Of a DNA stretch of 64,000 bases, positions 49,651 to 58,246 are shown in pieces. Origin of the DNA: Streptomyces globisporus (GTDB lineage: Bacteria; Actinomycetota; Actinomycetes; Streptomycetales; Streptomycetaceae); assembly GCA_014649555.1 (NCBI GenBank), contig BMTG01000013.1:1-64000 (forward strand), read 5' to 3'. A model generated the notes under the pieces. It ran no database searches. It saw only the letters and a list, made by a program, of their open reading frames with translations, and was not told the DNA's origin. The translations under genes were made by a program, and so were the position numbers. Position 1 is the stretch's first letter; each line of letters begins with the position of its first letter.

Positions 49651-50325
49651 TCACGCGGGCCTGCGGCGGCGCAGCGGGGACAGCAGCCGGTCGAGGCCCA
49701 CCAGCACGCCCTCCACCACCAATGCGAGACCGGCGACCAGGACCGCGCCCGCGAAGACCTGGGCAGTGTCGTAGGTGTTGAACCCGGCGGTGATGATCCG
49801 GCCGAGACCGCCGAGGCCGACCATCGCGGCGATCGACGCGGTGGCCACGACCTGGACGGCGGCGGACCGCAGCCCGGTCATGATCATCGGGTAGGCGAGC
49901 GGCAGCTCGACCCGCACGAAGAGCTGCCCGCCCGACATCCCCATGCCGCGCGCGGCCTCCACCACGGCCCGGTCCACCTCCCGCATACCGACATAGGCGT
50001 TGGTCAGCAGCGGCGGCACCGCGAACAGGACCAGCGCGATGATCGTGGGCCAGTACCCCGAGTTGCGCAGGGACGTGACCATGAAGAGGGCCAGCACCGC
50101 GAAGACCGGGACGGCCCGCCCCACGTTGGAGAGGTTCACCGCGAGCGCGCCGCCTTTGCCTTTGTGCCCCAGATAGAGGGCGATCGGCAGGGCTATCGCG
50201 CCGGCCACCGCGAGGGAGACCCCGCTCACGTACAGATGCTCGCCGAGCCGGTGCGCGGCCCCGCCGTCGCCCGACCAGTTGGCCCCGGTGGTGAGCCAGG
50301 TCCAGGCGTCGCCGATGACTCCCAC
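49651..50325 (-). CDS. Osmolyte ABC transporter permease (OpuCD-like)
   Basis: 224 residues from a GTG. MetI-like permease with about five membrane helices and the EAA-type loop MREVDRAVVEAARGMGMSGG followed by QLFVRVELPLAYPMIMTGLR. Begins 3 bp after the stop of the other permease gene, so the two are co-translated and likely form the heterodimeric channel. Works with the binding protein encoded downstream and the divergent ATPase. Confidence 0.93.
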   Translation of the reverse strand: MGVIGDAWTWLTTGANWSGDGGAAHRLGEHLYVSGVSLAVAGAIALPIALYLGHKGKGGALAVNLSNVGRAVPVFAVLALFMVTSLRNSGYWPTIIALVLFAVPPLLTNAYVGMREVDRAVVEAARGMGMSGGQLFVRVELPLAYPMIMTGLRSAAVQVVATASIAAMVGLGGLGRIITAGFNTYDTAQVFAGAVLVAGLALVVEGVLVGLDRLLSPLRRRRPA

Positions 50326-50328
50326 GGG

Positions 50329-51066
50329 TCAGCCCGCCTTCACTGTCGCCGGGGCGGGCGGTCCCGCGTCCGTCTTCGCCGGGGCGGCCTCGACCGCCCC
50401 GGATATCCGGGTCCAGGGCGTCAGCAGCCGCTGGAGGCCGAGCAGCAGCAGGTCCGCCACCACCGCGAGCACCACGCACAGGACCGCGGCGGTGAGCACC
50501 TGGGCCTTGAAGAAGCTGGGCAGCGCGTCCTCGATGAGATTGCCGAGGCCCCCCTTGCCGACGAGCGAGCCGACCGTGGTCAGCGCGACCGTCGACACGG
50601 TGGCGATCCGCAGCCCCGCCATCACCGCGGGCAGCGCCAGCGGGAGCTCCACCTCCCACAGCAGCCGGCCCGGCCCGTACCCCATGCCGCGGGCCGCCTC
50701 CTTGGCCTCCTGCGGGACAGCGTCGAGCCCGGCCAGGATGTTGCGCACGAGGATGGTCAGCGAATAGAGCACGAGCCCCGTCACCACGAGCGCGGCCGAC
50801 AGCCCGAACAGGGGCAGCAGCAGCGAGAACATCGCCAGCGAGGGCACGGTGTAGAGCACGGTCGTCAGCCCGAGCACCGGTGCGGCGAAGCGCGGGCCCC
50901 GGCGGGCGAGAAGCGCCAGCGGAAAGGCCACCGCGAACCCGATCAGCACCGAGACCACCGTGATCCCGATGTGCTGCACGGTCGCGTCGGCCAGCTCCTG
51001 GCTGCGGGAGCGCAGATACTCCCCGCAGATCCAGTCGTTCGTCACCAGGCAGCTCTGCTCAGCCAT
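50329..51066 (-). CDS. Osmolyte ABC transporter permease (OpuCB-like)
   Basis: 245 residues. About six membrane helices and the EAA loop LDAVPQEAKEAARGMGYGPG, RLLWEVELPLALPAVMAGLR. The short N-terminal sequence EQSCLVTNDWICGEYLRSRS faces outside or is periplasmic-like. First gene of the leftward set; a divergent promoter region of about 150 bp separates it from the ATPase gene, so the complete importer is split between two transcripts. Confidence 0.93.
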   Translation of the reverse strand: MAEQSCLVTNDWICGEYLRSRSQELADATVQHIGITVVSVLIGFAVAFPLALLARRGPRFAAPVLGLTTVLYTVPSLAMFSLLLPLFGLSAALVVTGLVLYSLTILVRNILAGLDAVPQEAKEAARGMGYGPGRLLWEVELPLALPAVMAGLRIATVSTVALTTVGSLVGKGGLGNLIEDALPSFFKAQVLTAAVLCVVLAVVADLLLLGLQRLLTPWTRISGAVEAAPAKTDAGPPAPATVKAG

Positions 51067-51217
51067 CCGCCCCCACCTCCTGCTTTCCCTCGTCTGCCCG
51101 GATCACCCGGGATCGAACTGATGACTGGCGAGCCTATCCTCGACCACTGACAATCGCGGAGGGCTGTCGCATTCCGGCAACATGGCCTTCACGATTCGCC
51201 CTCCACAATGGGGAACC

Positions 51218-52390
51218 ATGATCCGTTTCGAGCACGTCACCAAGCGGTACGCCGATGGCACCACCGCCGTCGACGACCTTTCCTTCGAGGTCGCCGAGGG
51301 TGAACTGGTCACGCTCGTCGGACCTTCCGGATGCGGCAAGACGACCACCATGAAGATGGTGAACCGGCTGATCGAACCGACCGAGGGCGGGATATTCCTC
51401 GACGGGGACGACATATCCACCATCGACCCCGTCGAGCTGCGCCGCCGCATCGGCTATGTGATCCAGCAGGTGGGCCTCTTCCCGCACAAGACGGTGCTGG
51501 AGAACACCGCGACCGTTCCCCATCTGCTGGGCTGGAAGCGCGGAAAGGGACGCGAACGCGCCGCCGAACTCCTCGACCTCGTCGGACTCGACCCTTCCCT
51601 TTACGGTGACCGCTATCCGGAACAGCTTTCCGGCGGTCAGCGCCAACGCGTCGGCGTGGCCCGCGCATTGGCCGCCGATCCGCCCGTCCTCCTGATGGAC
51701 GAGCCTTTCGGGGCGGTCGACCCGGTCGTCCGCGAACGCCTCCAGAACGAATTCCTGAAACTCCAGGCCCAGGTCCGTAAGACCGTGCTGTTCGTCACGC
51801 ACGACATCGAGGAGGCCGTCCGCCTCGGCGACCGCATCGCCGTCTACGGGCAGGGCCGCATCGAGCAGTTCGACTCCCCGGCCACCGTGCTCGGCGCCCC
51901 CGCGACCCCGTACGTGGCCGACTTCGTCGGCGCGGACCGTGGGCTCAAGCGGCTCTCGGTGACGCCCATCGAGGAGAGCGACCTCGACCAGCCGCCGGTC
52001 GTCCACCTCGACGACCCGCTGGTCACGGCCACCGAACGGCTCAGGTCCGAGGGCGCGCGCTGGGCGGTCGTCCTGGACGGCCGGGACAATCTCCACGGCT
52101 GGATCCCCGCCGACGCGACCACCACCGCCACCGCGAAGGGCACCGTCCGCGAGCACGCCCGCCGGATGGAGGCCTGGCTTCCGCTCGGCGCGCCCCTCAA
52201 GCAGGCGTTCGCCACCATGCTCCAGCACGACGCGGGCTGGATCGCGGTCATCGACAAGGAGAGCGAGGGCCGCTTCCTCGGGGTGCTGACGCCCGCCCGG
52301 CTGCACGAGGCCCTGCGCCGCTCGATCGACGCCGACGCCCAGGACGTACCGCGCGCGGAGGTCGCGGTGGAGACGGTGGCGACCGCGTAG
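51218..52390 (+). CDS. Osmolyte ABC transporter ATP-binding protein with CBS domains (OpuCA/ProV-like)
   Basis: 390 residues from the ATG at 51218. Walker A VGPSGCGKTTTMKMV, signature QLSGGQRQRVGVARALAADP, Walker B VLLMDEPFGAVDP, then the H-loop FVTHDIEEAVRLGDRIAVY. The C-terminal 100 residues (VHLDDPLVTATERLRSEGAR ... GWIAVIDKESEGRFLGVLTP) form a CBS pair, which in OpuA senses ionic strength or c-di-AMP. That is notable because the c-di-AMP synthase gene disA is also in this window. Divergent from the permease genes. Confidence 0.95.
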   Translation: MIRFEHVTKRYADGTTAVDDLSFEVAEGELVTLVGPSGCGKTTTMKMVNRLIEPTEGGIFLDGDDISTIDPVELRRRIGYVIQQVGLFPHKTVLENTATVPHLLGWKRGKGRERAAELLDLVGLDPSLYGDRYPEQLSGGQRQRVGVARALAADPPVLLMDEPFGAVDPVVRERLQNEFLKLQAQVRKTVLFVTHDIEEAVRLGDRIAVYGQGRIEQFDSPATVLGAPATPYVADFVGADRGLKRLSVTPIEESDLDQPPVVHLDDPLVTATERLRSEGARWAVVLDGRDNLHGWIPADATTTATAKGTVREHARRMEAWLPLGAPLKQAFATMLQHDAGWIAVIDKESEGRFLGVLTPARLHEALRRSIDADAQDVPRAEVAVETVATA

Positions 52391-52401
52391 GTCCGCCCGG
52401 A

Positions 52402-52446
52402 CCGGACCCCCGGGCAGGCTCGCGGGGTCCTGCTCGCGGGGTCCGG
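52402..52446. terminator. Hairpin between converging ATPase and esterase genes
   Basis: Inverted repeat ccggacccc (52402-52410) and ggggtccgg (52438-52446) in the 62-bp gap between two converging stops. Confidence 0.5.
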
Positions 52447-52452
52447 CCCGGT

Positions 52453-53583
52453 TCAGCGCTCGCCGAGCCGGGCGCTCAGCCACTGAAGGGCCGGCGGGAT
52501 CTCCCGCCGCCAGGTCGTGAAGTTGTGCCCGCCGCTGTCGAGCACGATGGAGGACACCTGCGCGGGCGCCTTCACCTTCTCGATGAACTTCATCGTGCTC
52601 CCGAGGTTGTCCTCGCCCTGCCGGGACGTCGTCACCAGGAAAGAACCGCCGGACGGCGGCCGGCTCTCCAAAGTCCGCAGCAGGTCGGCGCGGTCGCGCA
52701 GCTCCTGCTTGCCGTGGAACAGGTCGCCCGTCGTCGGGTCCTCGGCGGCCTTGTAGTACGCGGAGAGCCCGGCGCTCGCCGCGTACCGGTCCGGGTGGTG
52801 CAGCCCGATCTTCAACGCGCAGTAGCCGCCGGTGGAGTTGCCGATGATGCCCCAGTCACGGGCCTCCTTCCCGACCCGATAGGACCCCGTGACCGCCTCC
52901 GGTAGGTCCTTCGCGAAGAACGTCTCGGTCTGCGGGCCCCCGGGGATGTCCACGCACTCGGTGTCCCGGGGCGGGGCGACCGTCGGCCGCAGCATCACCA
53001 GGATCATCGGCCGGGCCTTCCCCGCCTTCACCAGGTCATGCGCGGTCTGCGGGTAGCGCAGCCCCTTCAGCAGGTTCTCCGCCGTGCCCGGGTAGCCGGT
53101 AAGGACCACGGCCGCCGGGAACGTCCGCCCCGCGTGCGCCTCCTGGAAGTACTCCGGCGGCAGATAGACGTACGCCGGTGACTCGATGCCCGACGTACGG
53201 CCCGAGATCACCACCTTGTCGATCCGCCCGCCGACGGAGGGCACCCGCCCGCCCGGCACGTCGGGGTGCTGGGTGCCGACGCGCGTCATGTGCCGGGAGC
53301 CGGCCGCGCCCGCCTCCCCGTCGGCGTGGTCGGTGACGACGCCCAGCTCCTGCTTCCGCCCGAAGAGGTCGGCCCAGGAACCGTAGAAGAGGAAGGCGTT
53401 GTTGGCCGCCAGACCCACCGCGGCGAACATCGTCAGCTGGGTCGCCAGCAGCAGTCCGATCCGGCCCGACACCGCGGCCGCGCCGGGCCGGGCCAGCCGC
53501 GGCCAGAGCCGGACCGTGGCGGCGAACAGCGCGACGGCCAGCGCGGCCACGACCGCCAGAACTGCGGTGCTGGTGAGACCCAT
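52453..53583 (-). CDS. Membrane-anchored alpha/beta-hydrolase esterase (Ag85/esterase D-like)
   Basis: 376 residues from the ATG at 53583. Two N-terminal membrane helices (LAVVAALAVALFAATV and GLLLATQLTMFAAVGLAA) precede an extracytoplasmic hydrolase: YVYLPPEYFQEAHAGRTFPA, nucleophile Ser in WGIIGNSTGGYCALKIGLHH, and the His in LDSGGHNFTTWRREIPPAL. The fold is that of mycolyltransferase-like esterases; Streptomyces has no mycolic acids, so the acyl substrate is unknown. Divergent from the MprF-like gene, which suggests a membrane-lipid or envelope role. Confidence 0.85.
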   Translation of the reverse strand: MGLTSTAVLAVVAALAVALFAATVRLWPRLARPGAAAVSGRIGLLLATQLTMFAAVGLAANNAFLFYGSWADLFGRKQELGVVTDHADGEAGAAGSRHMTRVGTQHPDVPGGRVPSVGGRIDKVVISGRTSGIESPAYVYLPPEYFQEAHAGRTFPAAVVLTGYPGTAENLLKGLRYPQTAHDLVKAGKARPMILVMLRPTVAPPRDTECVDIPGGPQTETFFAKDLPEAVTGSYRVGKEARDWGIIGNSTGGYCALKIGLHHPDRYAASAGLSAYYKAAEDPTTGDLFHGKQELRDRADLLRTLESRPPSGGSFLVTTSRQGEDNLGSTMKFIEKVKAPAQVSSIVLDSGGHNFTTWRREIPPALQWLSARLGER

Positions 53584-53657
53584 GAGCGTGCTTTCTCCGT
53601 GATTCCTTGTCGAGGGAGGCCGGGCGGCGGGATGCGGGAAATTTCCGGAATGTGGGT

Positions 53658-53682
53658 GAACCCGCGCCCCCCGGCCCACGTC
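53658..53682 (+). promoter_or_regulatory. Sigma-E-like ECF promoter upstream of the MprF-like gene
   Basis: gaac (53658-53661) and cgtc (53679-53682) are separated by 17 bp. This matches the general ECF pattern AAC-N16/17-CGTC reported for sigma-E promoters in Streptomyces. The site is about 80 bp upstream of the start at 53763. Confidence 0.45.
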
Positions 53683-53762
53683 CTAGAGGGCGCCCATCGT
53701 CCGCAGGCCCCGGCCTGCGGACGGACCCAAGAGAACCTCTCGCGAGCCACGGGAAACGATGG

Positions 53763-55619
53763 ATGTCTGTCACGCTAGATGGGGATAAGTCAGTATCGGT
53801 TCCGGACGGGACGCGCCGTACGCACGCGCTGCGCGGCGTACGGCGGCTGCTGCGCGGGCCGCGCCCGGAGTCCGTACCGGCCCTCGTCGGAACCGCCTGC
53901 ACCGTCGTCGGGCTGATCGACGTCGCCGCCGGGGTCTTCCCCCGCTTCCGGCACAGCCGGATGCACACCCTCGCCGAGGTGCTCCCCGGGGCGCTCGGCC
54001 CGTTCGCCGCCGCGCTCTCGCTCAGCGCGGGCATGCTGCTCCTCCTGCTCGCCCACGGGCTGAAACGGCACAAGCGGCGGGCCTGGCGGGCGGCGGTGGT
54101 CCTGCTCCCCGTGGGGGCCGTGGCCCAGTTCGCGTACCGCCACTCGATCGTCGGGGTGCTCGTCTCCCTGACGCTCTGCTGGCTGCTGGTGCGTCACCGC
54201 GAGGAGTTCCGGGCGCTGCCCGACCCGCGCAGCCGCTGGCGCGCGCTCGCCAACTTCGTCCTGCTCGGGGCCGGTTCGCTCGGACTCGGGCTGGTCATCG
54301 TCAGCGTCCACCCCGGCCGGGTCGTCGGCGACCCGTCCATCGCCGACCGCCTCCAGCACGTGCTGTACGGCCTGTTCGGCGTCGAGGGCCCCGTCGACTA
54401 CGCCGGGCGCACCGACTGGACCGTGGCCTACTCGCTGGGCGCGCTCGGCCTGCTGACCGCCGTCACCACCATCTACCTCGCCTTCCGCCCCGAACACCCG
54501 GCCGCCCGCCTCACCGAGGACGACGAGAGCCGGCTGCGGGAACTGCTGGAGCGGCACGGCGGCCGGGACTCGCTCGGCCACTTCGCGCTCCGCCGCGACA
54601 AGGGCGTCGTCTTCTCCCCCAGCGGCAAGGCGGCCGTCTGCTACCGGGTCGTCTCCGGGGTGATGCTGGCCGGCGGCGACCCCATCGGCGACGTGGAGGC
54701 CTGGCCGGGCGCGATCGAGCGCTTCATGGACGAGGCGCAGGCCCACTCCTGGACCCCCGCCGTGATGGGCTGCAGCGAGACCGGCGGCCAGGTCTGGACC
54801 CGCGAGACCGGGCTCACCGCCCTGGAGCTGGGCGACGAGGCGGTGGTCGACGTGGCGGATTTCTCCCTCGCCGGACGGGCCATGCGGAACGTGCGGCAGA
54901 TGGTCAAGCGCATCGAACGGGGCGGTTACGAGACCCGGGTCCGGCGGGCCCGTGACATCGGCGACGCCGAGCTGGACCGGATCCGCCGCGCCGCCGCCGA
55001 TTGGCGCGGCACCGACACCGAACGCGGCTTCTCCATGGCGCTGGGCCGGATCGGCGACGCGGCTGACGGCGACTGCGTGATCGCCACCGCCCACCTGCCC
55101 GGATCCGGTACGGAGGACTCCCCGCACGGCGACCTGAAGGCCGTCCTCCACTTCGTGCCGTGGGGGCGCGACGGGATGTCCCTGGAGCTGATGCGCCGCG
55201 ACCGCGCGGCCGACCCCGGCATGAACGAGCTCCTGATCGTCGCCTCCCTCCAGGCCGCCGGGAAGCTCGGCGTCGAGCGGGTCTCGCTGAACTTCGCGAT
55301 GTTCCGCTCGGCGCTTGCCCGCGGCGAGCGGCTCGGCGCGGGGCCGGTGCTGCGCTGCTGGCGCGGGCTGCTGATCTTCCTCTCGCGCTGGTTCCAGATC
55401 GAGTCGCTGTACAAGTTCAACGCCAAGTTCCAGCCCCGCTGGGAGCCCCGCTTCGTGGTCTTCCGCACCAGCCGGGACCTGCCCCGCATCGGGATCGCGG
55501 CGATGCGGGCGGAGGGCTTCGTGAACCTCTCGCCGCCCCGCCCCTTCCGGTCCCGCACGCCCCGCCCGTGCGGTCACACCGCGCGTACCCGCCCGGAGCA
55601 CGAGGTGAGCGCGGCATAG
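53763..55619 (+). CDS. MprF-like protein (phosphatidylglycerol lysyltransferase C-terminal domain)
   Basis: 618 residues. An N-terminal membrane part of about five or six helices (PFAAALSLSAGMLLLLLAHG, FVLLGAGSLGLGLVIVSVHP) is followed by the DUF2156/LPG-synthase domain: LRELLERHGGRDSLGHFALR, VSGVMLAGGDPIGDVEAWPG, and LSLNF-like VERVSLNFAMFRSALARGE. Such proteins transfer an amino acid from tRNA to phosphatidylglycerol, lowering membrane charge and protecting against cationic peptides. No flippase of full MprF length is present. Next to the esterase gene and probably a sigma-E target. Confidence 0.87.
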   Translation: MSVTLDGDKSVSVPDGTRRTHALRGVRRLLRGPRPESVPALVGTACTVVGLIDVAAGVFPRFRHSRMHTLAEVLPGALGPFAAALSLSAGMLLLLLAHGLKRHKRRAWRAAVVLLPVGAVAQFAYRHSIVGVLVSLTLCWLLVRHREEFRALPDPRSRWRALANFVLLGAGSLGLGLVIVSVHPGRVVGDPSIADRLQHVLYGLFGVEGPVDYAGRTDWTVAYSLGALGLLTAVTTIYLAFRPEHPAARLTEDDESRLRELLERHGGRDSLGHFALRRDKGVVFSPSGKAAVCYRVVSGVMLAGGDPIGDVEAWPGAIERFMDEAQAHSWTPAVMGCSETGGQVWTRETGLTALELGDEAVVDVADFSLAGRAMRNVRQMVKRIERGGYETRVRRARDIGDAELDRIRRAAADWRGTDTERGFSMALGRIGDAADGDCVIATAHLPGSGTEDSPHGDLKAVLHFVPWGRDGMSLELMRRDRAADPGMNELLIVASLQAAGKLGVERVSLNFAMFRSALARGERLGAGPVLRCWRGLLIFLSRWFQIESLYKFNAKFQPRWEPRFVVFRTSRDLPRIGIAAMRAEGFVNLSPPRPFRSRTPRPCGHTARTRPEHEVSAA

Positions 55620-55648
55620 GCGGGACGTACGGGGCCTAGTCTGGTCGT

Positions 55649-56509
55649 ATGAGTACGTCACGCACGCGGGGCACGGTACGAGGGCTGCCGGAGTGGGACC
55701 GCTGCGCGGTCATGGGGGTCGTCAACGTGACACCCGACTCCTTCTCCGACGGCGGCCGCTGGTTCGACACCACCGCCGCGGTCAAGCACGGCCTGCACCT
55801 GGTGTCCGAGGGCGCGGACCTCGTCGACGTGGGCGGCGAGTCGACCCGCCCCGGCGCCAGCAGGGTGGACGAGGCCGAGGAGCTGCGCCGGGTGATCCCG
55901 GTCGTGCGGGGCCTGGCCTCCGAGGGCGTCACCGTCTCCGTGGACACCATGCGCGCCCGCGTCGCCGAGCAGGCCGTCGCCGCCGGGGCCGTCCTGGTCA
56001 ACGACGTCAGCGGCGGCCTCGCCGACCCGGACATGATCCCGGCCGTCGCCGCCGCCGAGGTCCCGTTCGTCGTGATGCACTGGCGCGGCTTCAGCGAGTC
56101 GATGAACAGCCGCGCGGTGTACGAGGACGTCGTCGCCGAGGTCCTCGACGAACTGCGGCAGCGGATGGACGCCGTGATCGCCGGCGGGGTCGCCCCGGAA
56201 CGCGTCGTGATCGACCCCGGCCTCGGCTTCGCCAAGGACGCCGCCCACGACCTGACGCTCGTCGCGCACCTGGCCGAGCTGCACGCCCTGGGCCGGCCGC
56301 TGCTGGTGGCCGCCTCCCGCAAACGCTTCCTCGGCCATGTCCTGGCCGGTCCGGGCAGCTCCCCGCCGCCCGCCCGCGAGCGCGACGCGGCCACCGCCGC
56401 CGTCTCCGCGCTCTCCGCGCAGGCCGGCGCCTGGGCGGTCCGGGTCCACGAGGTGCGGGCCACCGCCGACGCGGTCCGCGTCGCCCGCGCGGTCGAGGGA
56501 GCCGCGTGA
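55649..56509 (+). CDS. folP: Dihydropteroate synthase
   Basis: 286 residues. Condenses pterin pyrophosphate with p-aminobenzoate; the sulfonamide target. The signature MGVVNVTPDSFSDGGRWF, the second motif LVDVGGESTRPGASRVDEAE and FVVMHWRG and VVIDPGLGFAKDAAHDL are intact. First gene of folP-NTF2-folB-folK. The stop overlaps the next start (GTGA at 56506-56509). Confidence 0.97.
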   Translation: MSTSRTRGTVRGLPEWDRCAVMGVVNVTPDSFSDGGRWFDTTAAVKHGLHLVSEGADLVDVGGESTRPGASRVDEAEELRRVIPVVRGLASEGVTVSVDTMRARVAEQAVAAGAVLVNDVSGGLADPDMIPAVAAAEVPFVVMHWRGFSESMNSRAVYEDVVAEVLDELRQRMDAVIAGGVAPERVVIDPGLGFAKDAAHDLTLVAHLAELHALGRPLLVAASRKRFLGHVLAGPGSSPPPARERDAATAAVSALSAQAGAWAVRVHEVRATADAVRVARAVEGAA

Positions 56510-56979
56510 ACGAGGAGCACGCACAGGCCGCAGCCGACATCGCGGAGGTCGAGGCCGCCAACACCGCCTTCTACGAGGCGATGGAACGCGGCGACCACGA
56601 AGCGCTCTCCGGCAGCTGGCTGCCCGGCGAGGACCTCACCGTCTCCTGCGTCCACCCCGGCTGGCCGGTGCTCACGGGCCGGGGCGAGGTGTTGCGCAGC
56701 TACGCCCTGATCATGGCGAACACCGAGTACATCCAGTTCTTCCTGACCGACGTCAACATCGCGATGACCGGTGACACCGCGCTGGTCACGTGCACCGAGA
56801 ACATCCTCAGTGGCGGCCCGGCCGAGGAGGGCGACGCGCTCGGCCCGCTGGTGGGCCAGCTGGTCGTCGCGACGAACGTGTTCCGGCGCACCCCCGACGG
56901 CTGGAAGCTCTGGTCCCACCACGGGTCGCCCGTCCTCACCGAGTCCGACGAGGACGACGACGAGGAAACCCCCTCCTGA
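56506..56979 (+). CDS. NTF2/SnoaL-like protein in the folate cluster
   Basis: 157 residues from a GTG overlapping the folP stop. The cone-shaped NTF2-like fold is indicated by AAADIAEVEAANTAFYEAME, GSWLPGEDLTVSCVHPGWPV, LTGRGEVLRSYALIMANTEY, and VVATNVFRRTPDGWKLWSHH. The C-terminus is acidic (DEDDDEE). No catalytic set can be named. The overlap with folP suggests a folate-related role or a simple structural coupling. A 225-bp gap without genes separates it from folB. Confidence 0.85.
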   Translation: MNEEHAQAAADIAEVEAANTAFYEAMERGDHEALSGSWLPGEDLTVSCVHPGWPVLTGRGEVLRSYALIMANTEYIQFFLTDVNIAMTGDTALVTCTENILSGGPAEEGDALGPLVGQLVVATNVFRRTPDGWKLWSHHGSPVLTESDEDDDEETPS

Positions 56980-57204
56980 CGAAACCCCTTGCCGAGGAGG
57001 AAACACCCTCCCGAGTGGGTACGGGACCGATAGGGATTCGAACCGATCACCCAGGGGTAGGGGCGGCTTCCAGCCCGGCGAGGCGCAGTCCATGGCACCC
57101 ACGGGCGAGCACTGTCGGTGCTCGCAGGTAGATTCGAAAGAAGGCACCTCGCCGCCCGCACGCGGCCGGGTGCCTCTCGACCAACGACAGCAGGAGTGAT
57201 TCGC

Positions 57205-57564
57205 GTGGATCGTGTCGCGCTGCGCGGCCTCAAGGCCCGTGGGCACCACGGCGTCTTCCCCCGGGAGCGGGAAGAGGGCCAGACCTTCATCGTCGACCTG
57301 GTGCTCGGCCTCGACACCCGCCCCGCGGCAGCCGCCGACGACCTGGCCCGCACCGTGCACTACGGCGTGGTGGCCGAGGAGGTCGTCGACGTGGTGACGG
57401 GCGAACCGGTCGATCTGATCGAGACGCTCGCCGAGCGCATCGCCCAGCAGTGCCTGAAGCACGAAGGCGTCCAGGAGGTCGAGGTCGTGGTGCACAAGCC
57501 GGACGCGCCGATCACCGTCCCCTTCGACGACGTGACCATCACCATCACCCGGAGCCGAGCATGA
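57205..57564 (+). CDS. folB: Dihydroneopterin aldolase
   Basis: 119 residues from a GTG with caggag upstream. Splits dihydroneopterin to 6-hydroxymethyl-dihydropterin and glycolaldehyde. Family motifs include VALRGLKARGHHGVFPRERE, TFIVDLVLGLD, VHYGVVAEEVVDVVTGEPVD and LIETLAERIAQQCLKH, with the conserved Lys in VVVHKPDAPI. Length is standard. Overlaps folK by ATGA (57561-57564). Confidence 0.96.
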   Translation: MDRVALRGLKARGHHGVFPREREEGQTFIVDLVLGLDTRPAAAADDLARTVHYGVVAEEVVDVVTGEPVDLIETLAERIAQQCLKHEGVQEVEVVVHKPDAPITVPFDDVTITITRSRA

Positions 57565-58172
57565 CAGCGTTTTCCACCGAGGGGCAGAGCGACCCGACCG
57601 TACAGCCGGTACCCACCGCCGTCGTCAAGCAGGTGGACGCCGCCGACATCACCCTCTCCAACCCCAAGATGGCCGTGATCTCCCTCGGCTCCAACCTGGG
57701 CAACCGCCTGGAGACCCTCCAGGGGGCCGTCGACGCCCTGGAGGACACCCCGGGCCTGCGGGTCAAAGCCGTCTCCCCGGTGTACGAGACGGAGCCCTGG
57801 GGCGTCGAGGCGGACACCCAGCCGTCGTACTTCAACGCGGTCATCCTCGTGAAGACGACACTGCCCCCCGCCTCCCTGCTGGAGCGCGGCCAGGCCGTCG
57901 AGGAGGCCTTCGACCGGGTCCGCGAGGAGCGCTGGGGCCCGCGCACCATCGACGTCGACATCGTGTCGTACGCCGACGTCCTCTCCGACGACCCGGTGCT
58001 CACGCTCCCCCACCCGCGCGCCCACGAGCGGGCCTTCGTCCTCGCCCCCTGGCACGACGTGGACCCCGAGGCCCAGCTGCCCGGCGCCGGCCCGGTGGCC
58101 CAACTCCTCGCGCAGGTCGGCCGCGACAGCGTGCTGCCCCGCGCCGACCTGGAACTGCGCCTGCCGGAGTAA
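57561..58172 (+). CDS. folK: 2-amino-4-hydroxy-6-hydroxymethyldihydropteridine pyrophosphokinase (HPPK)
   Basis: 203 residues. Transfers pyrophosphate from ATP to hydroxymethyl-dihydropterin, making the substrate of folP. Signatures AVISLGSNLGNRLETLQGAV, VYETEPWG and RWGPRTIDVDIVSYADV are intact. An extra polar N-terminus of about 35 residues (TAFSTEGQSDPTVQPVPTAV) precedes the domain. Coupled to folB; the DUF3180 gene follows after 74 bp. Confidence 0.97.
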   Translation: MTAFSTEGQSDPTVQPVPTAVVKQVDAADITLSNPKMAVISLGSNLGNRLETLQGAVDALEDTPGLRVKAVSPVYETEPWGVEADTQPSYFNAVILVKTTLPPASLLERGQAVEEAFDRVREERWGPRTIDVDIVSYADVLSDDPVLTLPHPRAHERAFVLAPWHDVDPEAQLPGAGPVAQLLAQVGRDSVLPRADLELRLPE

Positions 58173-58246
58173 TCGTTAGGCTCGACGGACGGTGGTCCGG
58201 CGCACGGCCGGACCGGGCACAGGCGGCGCGAAGGGCGGCTCACTCG

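Noticed and set aside
57040-57070. tRNA-like ggttcgaatccc on the minus strand (T-loop-like)
   Set aside because: No matching acceptor stem, anticodon arm or 5-bp T stem around it.
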